Source: Hydra vulgaris (Eukaryota > Cnidaria > Hydrozoa > Anthoathecata > Hydridae). From it: a stretch of DNA of 64,000 nt. Position 1 is the stretch's first letter. Every line of letters starts with the position of its first letter. The DNA lies in assembly GCF_038396675.1 (NCBI RefSeq), contig NC_088926.1:16409501-16473500 (forward strand). The letters are read 5' to 3'. The notes under the pieces were generated by a model. That model did no database searches. It was not told the origin of the DNA and was given only the letters and a program-made list of their open reading frames with translations. Below, piece after piece: positions 56,857 to 64,000 of this stretch. The position numbers and the translations under genes are program-made.

Positions 56857-57063
56857 TATACTAGCATTATCATAACATTATACTAGCATCATCATAACAT
56901 TACACTAGCATCATCATAAAATTACACTAGCATCATCATAACATTACACTAGCATCATCATAAAATTACACTAGCATCATCATAACATTACACTAGCATC
57001 ATCATAACATTAAATTTTACCCTCATATCATACACTAGTACGATCATAACATTATACTGCATT
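56857..57063. repeat. 22-bp minisatellite, array 2 (about 9 copies)
   Basis: Same unit and orientation as the array at 55553-55985, 870 bp away; ends in diverged copies. Confidence 0.93.
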
Positions 57064-57489
57064 AATATAAGTGTCCAAAATAAGTAAAATTTTAGACCTA
57101 TATTCTAATGTGTGCTATTTATAGCAATTTAAATGTAATTTCCTCATAATGTATTCTAAATCAACTTTTTTTTACATTTGCCAATAAAATACAAATTATA
57201 ATTATATAAATGTTTTAATTAACCAGCAAATAAAAAAATTAAAAAAAACTGGAATTTACTTAAAAGTCAATATTGAGTAAATTATTTTAACTATGTTAAC
57301 AAATTGAATTGCAAAATGTTTTGAAAAATCCACAGCATGCTCATCAAATCAAGATTAACCGAAATGAAATTCCTCCATTACATTATTCATCAATTAGAAA
57401 ATAAATGAAAAATAACTCATTATTATTCATTTATAATTAAATTTTGATTTATATCGATAACTTAATGCAACAACCAATTGAAATTTATA

Positions 57490-57590
57490 TTATATTCTGT
57501 TTCAACCAATTGAATATTCTGTTTCAACCAATTGAAAATAAATTGAAAATAAATTTCAAATATTCTGTTTCAACCAATTGAAAATAAATT
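57490..57590. repeat. Three copies of a TATTCTGTTTCAACCAATTGAA motif
   Basis: The 22-bp phrase recurs with an AATAAATTGAA filler between the second and third copies. Confidence 0.85.
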
Positions 57591-58179
57591 GCTCTTTCAT
57601 AACAACGAATTGAAATTGCTGCACCATAACAACTTCAGTTTCTAGTAGAACGACTCCTATTTGGTGTGTTTTCAATTGCTTCACTTAACATTGTATTAAC
57701 AACATTTTCTTTTCTGTTTCCTCCTTTTTTCGATGTCTATGTTCATTAAAATACAATCTATTAGTTTATATATAAAAAATGTAAATATTATAGTTAATAT
57801 ATATATATAAAATGAAAAATTAAAGAAAAAAAACTACAAAAGTGAACAGAAGATGTATCAAACAAACAAGACAAAATAAAAATAACAAATATTTTAATAA
57901 GAAATGAATATCACCAACAACACATAAAATTATAAATACATATACAACTACTATTAAAACTAACTTAATGACATCATAAAAATATTTATAAAACATAATA
58001 AATCTTACAAAACTAATAAAAATCATAAAAACCCCCCAAAAAAACAACACAACAACATAATAAATTTTTTTTACATTAAATTAAAATAATCATTATACAT
58101 ATAGAATTCATAAAAGTACAAACGAACTTAACTCTACAAAAAAAAAAAAAATAATAATAATGATAATAAAAAAACAAAC

Positions 58180-58365
58180 CCCACGAATTATATTTTGCAT
58201 TAACTCTGCTTGTGTCAAAGGTCTATTATCATAATCTCCCTGCGTAGAATTGTCTGAATCACTTCCTTCTACAATGGCTGGGGCTTGTATAGAAGATAAA
58301 GAAGTTAGAAGTATTGAAGATCTACCAACTAAATTCTGAAAAAATTGTTGATCACCTTCTTCTGT
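58180..58365 (-). CDS. Exon of an unrecognised gene (62 codons)
   Basis: On the minus strand, an acceptor-like TATTCAAG opens TEEGDQQFFQNLVGRSS, passes through a serine/aspartate-rich stretch (EGSDSDNSTQGDYDN) and ends RPLTQAELMQNIIRG before a weak GTTTGT donor. It joins in phase 0 to the exon at 58510-58575 with no stop. Composition and base content differ from surrounding low-complexity DNA, which supports a true exon. I do not recognise the family. It looks cytoplasmic, without membrane segments. Confidence 0.5.
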
Positions 58366-58509
58366 CTTGAATACATAAAAAAATATTTACTAAAATATTT
58401 ACTTAAGTGGTGTAAATTTTTATTTTATTTATCATAGATAATTTCAAAAAAATATATAAATTCAGAATTTTTTTTTTTAATAATTAAATAAACACTATTT
58501 TACAGCTAC

Positions 58510-58575
58510 CTGAGAAGATACAAACTCATGAACTTGTAAAAGTTCATTAATTCTTTGTTCAATAATACTAAGATT
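58510..58575 (-). CDS. Upstream exon of the same unrecognised gene (22 codons)
   Basis: Acceptor TTTTTTAG, then NLSIIEQRINELLQVHEFVSSQ-like coding of exactly 22 codons, then CAG|GTAGCT donor. The heptad-like spacing of I/L residues suggests a helix or short coiled coil. Neighbouring exons were not found. Confidence 0.5.
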
Positions 58576-58738
58576 CTAAAAAATATAAAAAAGAGCATCA
58601 TCATTGATTATATGACCAACATCAACATTGTTAAGTTAATAAAAAAAATGCATATTTAAATTAAAATTAATCAAAACTACAAAAACTTTTTTTTTTAAAC
58701 TTTACTAGTAACTACATATTTTTTATTATGAATAATAG

Positions 58739-58819
58739 TAGTTGATAGTAGAATAATAAGAATTGTAATTGATAGTAGAATAAAAAGAATTGTAGTTGAT
58801 AGTAGAATAATTAGAATTG
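58739..58819. repeat. Three 27-bp tandem copies
   Basis: TAGTTGATAGTAGAATAATA followed by AGAATTG, repeated with one or two changes. A shorter (GGGTACTAAAAAT)n run follows at 58848-58890. Confidence 0.9.
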
Positions 58820-58894
58820 TAAAAATAATGAAAAAAGGCCAAAAACGGGTACTAAAAATAGATACTAAAAATGGGTACTAAAAATGGGTACTTG

Positions 58895-59645
58895 TATCAA
58901 ATATAAAAAAATATAAAAATTGATAAAATGCTAGAAATTTCTTTTTGATGAAAAATTCCAAAATTTATTAAATTTTTTAAAATAAGTTCAAAACACTGCT
59001 GGTTTTTAATCTTATATTTTTTTGGTACATACAATGTAAAAAAAATTAATTATTTTTTTTAACTAATTTTGAACTTTTATTTCCATTTTAATCAACACTT
59101 TACATTGTGCTCTCCTGAGACCTGTTTATTTATTATAAATGGGTTTTTAAAGTATTTTAAAATAATTTTTAAACATCAAAAATTTAGATTTAATAAACTT
59201 TAATATAAAAAATAAACTTTTTATCTTAAATAGATTTAATATAAAAAGTCATTTTATTACTAAATCATCAATTTAAATTGTTAAAAAAAATTTTAATACC
59301 AGTAAAACCAATCATATAAAACTTTTTGTCAAAATGGCTGTCTAGTTTATGCTTGTTATTTTATTGTCTTTGGAAAAGGATCACATAAACTTAACAATGT
59401 AACTTCTGCAATACAACTTCATATTTAAAACTTATTTTGGAGAGAATGTGAGATACAAAAGACTGTTGACTAAAAAAACAATTGTGCTTCATGCAAAACA
59501 AATTTGTATGCATCAAAAAGAGATAAAACATCATAATAAAATTAAAAAAAGTCAAATCATTTGGTATACCTGAGAATATATAGTGAAATATCTGAATAAA
59601 GCATAATAAATAATCCAGAGATTTTTAAAAGAAACATTTAAAAAA
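58895..59645. other. AT-rich stretch, nothing recognised
   Basis: No open frame, repeat or similarity of note. Confidence 0.4.
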
Positions 59646-59649
59646 AAAT

Positions 59650-59815
59650 GTTTGCTGCCCCAACCCAAACCATTAGCCAATGCAGCAGCACTCATGTTCT
59701 CCTGCATGTTCTCATGTTCTCCTGCATGTTCTCCTTATTTAGTCAGTCAATATAATAGATATGGTTTTAATTCACTCCCAAAAGACTGCAAGCAACCACT
59801 TTTCAATTGGATTTT
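59650..59815 (-). mobile_element. LINE 3' end relic (minus strand)
   Basis: Read on the minus strand: AGTGGTTGCTTGCAGTC, TTTTGGGAGTGAATT, then a short duplication of AGGAGAACATGC. The first part matches the 3' signature at 50550. A related GCACTCCTAGCATGTTCT segment occurs at 61920. Confidence 0.6.
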
Positions 59816-60269
59816 ATTAGAAAATAAAAAATAGAGTTAAAGAGCTAGGAAAGGCTTGACAAAAGACTTGAAAAGTTGATGGTTGATTGAGTCAGTAAAA
59901 TACAAAGGTATGAGAGAGTTTCAAAGGGTTGAAGTGTTGTTAAAATAACTAAATAAATAAAAGTTTTTAAAGCGTACAGAGACAGCACAGTAAAAGGATG
60001 GGACTTTGCTTAATGACAAGTCAAGCAAGAATGAGTTTTGGTTGATAGAACTAGAGATGATAGCTCTTTTGAGCAGCAACCATGATAGTACTTGAAGAAA
60101 TTAGAAAGAGATGCAAACTTTATGACAATGGTAGAGAGACTCATTCTTAGATTATCATTCAGTAATGAATGATAATCTAAGAATACATAAAAAAGAGACT
60201 GAGTGGGAAGGTTGCCATTCATTAATAAAGGAATGTAACAGTTGCAATAGTTGTTTGCATTAAATATAT

Positions 60270-60690
60270 ATATAGGGGTTGGACAAAATAATGCGAACAC
60301 TTTCAAAAATAGAATAATGCACTTTAATATATGGTAGGACCTCCTTTAACAGTAATAACTGCTTGAATTCTGTGAGGTATAGTCTCACACAAACTATGAA
60401 AAGTTTCTAATGGTATTTTAGTCCATTCTTCTGAAGGAAAACAATTGAGCCAGCGGATTTCCATGATATTGCTACCCAGATTATCACAGTTTCCCCTCAT
60501 ACTAAAGGCAGTCTGGTTTAATTGCTTTTTTAGGCTGCCTCTAGACATAAGCCTGGCCTGAGGTGGAAAATAAAGTAAATGATGATTCATCAGACACTCA
60601 CATTTTTCCACTGCTCTATAGACCAGCATTGATTGCTTTTGCACCACTCTTAATGCTTTTCAAGGTTTGTTGTTATGAGCAGAGGTTTTA
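60270..60690 (-). pseudogene. Tc1 transposase relic with one terminus
   Basis: The left terminus TAGGGGTTGGACAAAATAATG lies at about 60276. Minus-strand coding shows SDESSFTLFSTSGQAYV (first catalytic aspartate region) in one frame. After a deletion it gives SEEWTKIPLETFHSLCETIPHRIQAVI and KGGPT, the Tc1 C-terminus. The segment with the second aspartate and the glutamate has been lost. Confidence 0.82.
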
Positions 60691-60849
60691 AGATTGGAGA
60701 GCATTAATGAAATCAACTTTTACTATTTCAATGTAGTGATCTCTGTCAGAAGATGCTAGCACCAGGCTCATATTCAGTATAACAGCACATCTGCCAATGG
60801 TCTTGTTGATCTTAAAATTGTAAATTAAAAGATAATGTTGATAAAATAA

Positions 60850-61950
60850 GGTTTAAAATGACACTGCTAAAAAATTAATACATTTAGTTTTGACAAGATA
60901 AAATCAAAGTGCTATTTCTATTGATTTCACATCTATTTCTACCGATTAAAAAAAAATTGGTTGAGAGTTATTTTATTTGTTTTTTACTTTAAACCTTTTT
61001 ACACACTACTTTTTTTAAAACAATTTGTTACTTATATTATTCTTAAATATAAACTTATGGAACTAAGTTTTACTTTAAAAACTGCAGAATCAGAAAACTC
61101 GCAGGTCAAAAAACCACAATGCCCAGGTGAGAGAAATGTAGTCAGCCATTCTAATGATCTCATTGATTTTTTTATCACTCAGAGTAAGTACCTGCCTGGT
61201 TTTGGGGAAATGCAACTTGAATTTCATGTATCAAAATGTCTTTGCCAAAAACCTGACATATGAAATAGCCTCATTTTTTTTAGTTTTTTCATAATGGTCT
61301 GATAGTTCCTAATGGTCTGATTTTTTTCCAAAAGTTCACAATAATCTTTGCAATTCTAGTCTAAATGTAAACAATTTTAAAAATTAATTAGAAACTTATG
61401 TCTTGCTTTTGCATAAAGTTATTTAAAAGTAATTATCCTTACATTATCATTTCTTAGCCTTTTATGATCTATTGACCAGGTGCCCTTAACATTCTGGTAA
61501 TCAACAGCACTCTCGTTGTTTGCATAAACATCATCTCAGCTCTAGTTTGGAGATTTAAACTGTTTATTCTCTGGCTTAACTGTTTTATTCATATTTACAG
61601 TTAAATGAAGCACTTCGACATGATGGCAGGTTTACAAGAATAATAGACAGTCATGAAATATAGCTAACCTTGCACAAACCCCTTTTTAATAGCCAGTGCT
61701 TAAAGTAGGTAAACTATCTGGTATCAAAAAAATCTAAGTTTAAAATATTGGGCCTCAATGCTATTGTGTTTGAAAATTATGTTTTTTTAATTATTAAATA
61801 ACAAATTTGTGTGTTTTTAAAATACCACCAGTTAATAAAAAAATTAAAAAAATCAAGATCAGAAATTTTTTTTTTAACAAAAAGATTTTTTGCTCTAGCC
61901 AAAACTCTGAGTCAATGTAGAGGCACTCCTAGCATGTTCTACCTATTTAA
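60850..61950. other. Non-coding stretch, nothing confidently recognised
   Basis: A 100-codon open frame at 60961-61263 has no recognisable motif. A LINE-tail-like phrase lies near 61905-61945. Confidence 0.4.
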
Positions 61951-61954
61951 GTCA

Positions 61955-62040
61955 GTTGATGTATGTACACTCTTTCCACATTTTATTTATTAAAGTAAGT
62001 TGGTCTATGTACACTCTTTGCATGTACCTATTGCAGACAA
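61955..62040. repeat. Imperfect direct duplication (about 46 bp)
   Basis: AAGTCAGTTGATGTATGTACACTCTTTCCACA and a similar copy with GTAAGTTGGTCTATGTACACTC follow each other. Confidence 0.7.
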
Positions 62041-62350
62041 TGTATGAACATTACCCTTTAAAAAATTAGTCAATGAAACAAAAATAAAATAAAAATAAAA
62101 TAAAATAGACAAATAAAAGCAGTATAAAACATTAATAAAATAAAATAAAACACATTCTGCATTAAAAAAAGAAAACAATTCAAGTCAAATAAGTTTGATT
62201 CATATTTTAAAACAACACAGAAATGTTGTACAAAAGTCAAAGTAATTAGAAGTGATGCAAATGATCCAACGTTTCTGGAAAAAATAATTCTTAAAAGTGA
62301 TAAATTTTTTAAAATCATTTTTTAAAAAGCCAACAATTTTATATATATAT

Positions 62351-63229
62351 ATACACTGGCGAGCAAAAAAAAGTGAACAGTACAATTTTTCAGTAAATTA
62401 TGTATTATTAATCAATTAAAAATATAATACATAAAATATAACATTTCGCTTATGTTAAATACATATACATACACATATATACGACTCATTTTGAAAAAAA
62501 AAATTAATATTTTGTGTGGCCACCACCATTTTTCATCACTTCATTTAATCAACACGGCATCCACTCAATTAAATTTGCTATCAAACGGTCAGGTATCGTA
62601 ACCCAAACTTGTTTTATGGCTGCCCAAAGATCATCCAAAGATGAAATATTATTTTTATGGACCTCTTTATCCATATAGTCCCACAAATTTTCAATGGTAT
62701 TAAGGTCTGGACTATGGGCAGGCCAATTTTCAAAAAGGAAGATATTGTTATCCTTGAGCCATTTTTTAACTTGTTTAGACGTATAGCAAGGAGCATTGTT
62801 ATGTTGAAATTTAATTTCATCCTCTTCTAATTCTTCCAGTGTGGGCAGCAAAGATTTTTGTAGAATACAAATGTATTCTTTGGAATTTATTCGTAATCAA
62901 TCTTCAACTCTATGCAATCTGCCCACACCTTTGGCAGAAAAACAATCCCAAACCATAATTCCAAGATTACCCTTTACCGTTTGGTGAATACAATCTGGAT
63001 TTAATTGTTCGTTCTTACGTCTAATGCACATCTGTGGACGATCTGAATGCAAACAAAATCGTGATTCATCTGACCATAATATTTTGTCCAGTCTGTGTTT
63101 TTATTATATTTTACCCAAACTAACCTTGCCTTTTTATGGCGTGCTGTAAGAAGAGGTACTTTTTTACATGGGTGTATTTTGAACCCCTGATCTTTAAGAC
63201 GCCTCGAAATTGTCTTAATTATCTACCGT
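62351..63229 (-). pseudogene. Tc1 transposon relic
   Basis: The left terminus TACACTGGCGAGCAAAAAAAAG lies at 62352. Minus-strand coding runs RRLKDQGFKIHPCKK, KILWSDESRFCLHSDRP (first aspartate), QTVKGNLGIMVWDCFS, FQHNNAPCYTSKQVKKW, NWPAHSPDLNTIENLW (glutamate) and IPDRLIANLIEWMP. The usual QQDNAP motif reads QHNNAP, so the second catalytic aspartate is asparagine. There is also a nonsense codon (RVED*) and a frameshift before the first aspartate. The DNA-binding domain is missing; the break is at a short TA tract bracketed by a direct repeat of TTAATTATCTACCGTAT (63213 and 63246). Confidence 0.87.
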
Positions 63230-63440
63230 ATATATATATATATTGACTTAATTATCTACCGTATTATGTATTTAATTTACTTTAAAAAAAACTCAATAAA
63301 AAGCAACTTATTAGATATTTAAAAAAATTCATTTCATTCATGTTTAAACAAAGTAGAAAAAACAATTATTGCTTGTTGAGCAATTGTATTGCAAATAAAA
63401 TGGAATAAAATTTTAATATATCAAAGAAAAGATTTAACAA

Positions 63441-64000
63441 TTAACTTCACATAATTTGCATTCATAATAACGTTTCTTGCTGTTATTATTATAATTACCA
63501 CATATCCACCATTGACAAGTAAAACACCAAATCTTAGCAGGCCCAATGAAACTTTTCCAGTTGCATTTGCATACTTTGCAACTATTTTGTTGTTCTTGGT
63601 TGATAAGCACATTTTTTACAGATGAATCAATTAAAAAATCTGCATCAAAGTCTTCTGTTTCTTTCATTTCTTTGAGGTCAAATTGCTTTTTTGTTTTTTG
63701 TGTTACTTCTACCAGCTTCAAAACTTTGCCTCTTAATTATTATCTTCTCTGGAGTTTTAGTAAATATAGTACTTTTACCCTGCTGTCTTTTTCTAGTATC
63801 TTTTCTTGGAGGTGCTTTATGGTAAGGCTGTATGGTTTCTGGACTAACTATTTTAACAGATGATTTGGAAGAAACTTGTTTATTTTTTTCATACAAATGT
63901 TGATTATTTATTTTTTGAATTTCTGGAAGAGGTCTGTCACTAACACTAGAAGATATAAAATCACTTTTCTCAAATATTTGTCTATTGAGTGGATAAATCC
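63441..64000 (-). pseudogene. pogo/Tigger-like transposase C-terminus with Cys-rich tail (runs off the window)
   Basis: Minus strand: IYPLNRQIFEKSDFISSS, VSDRPLPEIQ, then SPETIQPYHKAPPRKDTR, GKSTIFTKTPEK and, after a one-base shift near 63718, an acidic stretch and a cysteine-rich tail CKVCKCNW...WCFTCQWWIC...CKLCEVNC ending at 63441. SGIYP...I, TDRP and the SPE.I.P.PKAPPRK linker with STI.TDTP are the standard C-terminal signature of pogo/jerky-type DDE transposases. The eight-cysteine end resembles a zinc-binding module. The catalytic domain lies beyond 64000. The frameshift suggests inactivity, unless an intron or sequencing error explains it. Confidence 0.82.

Noticed and set aside
55553-57063. 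CRISPR-like array
   Set aside because: Units are contiguous 22-bp copies without unique spacers, in a eukaryotic context.
57820-58050. Hydrophobic 76-residue minus-strand frame
   Set aside because: It arises from A-rich low-complexity sequence and lacks any family feature.
60961-61263. 100-codon open frame
   Set aside because: It shows no motif or splice context and could be chance in AT-rich DNA.

Overview
The window is very AT-rich animal DNA packed with (TA)n microsatellites, decayed DNA transposons and non-LTR retrotransposons, with few genuine exons. Canonical GT-AG introns, candidate spliced-leader acceptors just upstream of start codons, and the mix of Tc1, mariner, pogo, hAT, DUF4806 and APE-type LINE elements suggest a cnidarian, most likely Hydra. 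That assignment is inference; no marker gene was compared.

Host genes. An intact, single-exon short-chain dehydrogenase lies at 1328-2311 (+). The main host gene is a minus-strand SLC46-type (proton-coupled folate transporter-like) major-facilitator gene. It runs from the ATG at 53755 down to at least 36382, in five exons whose reading phases agree (53558-53755, 52820-53132, 48569-49123, 48173-48256, 36382-36532). Its terminal exon was not found. Its fourth intron is 11.6 kb and holds a 3.4-kb satellite array. Two small exons of an unrecognised minus-strand gene lie at 58180-58575.

Mobile elements, left to right: a LINE scrap and a GACGTC-rich repeat (3.0-3.7 kb); a DUF4806-like exon (5.0 kb); a Tc1-like element with perfect 26-bp inverted repeats (5341-6647); a foldback MITE (6808-7094); a pogo-type element (7963-8885); a THAP scrap (9.3-9.5 kb); a 2.86-kb element with 140-bp inverted repeats and a DDE protein resembling Chapaev/Transib/RAG1 (10073-12930); a hAT element (13082-15319); a nearly full-length but dead LINE (about 16084-20566); a tRNA-derived SINE (22080-22228); and a 3.04-kb RAG1/Transib-like transposon with 5-bp target-site duplications (22553-25591). 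After these come LINE, gag, mariner, hAT and Tc1 relics to 35.7 kb, then the transporter gene with insertions in its introns, then minisatellites, two Tc1 relics and a pogo transposase end running off the right edge.

The most notable points are the RAG1-like transposon, whose right terminus resembles a 23-spacer recombination signal; the bead-like arrangement of several transposons separated by pure TA tracts; and an intronic 37-bp satellite with 6-unit and 17-unit higher-order periodicity. Apart from the SDR and the transporter exons, essentially every recognisable coding segment is a transposon remnant.
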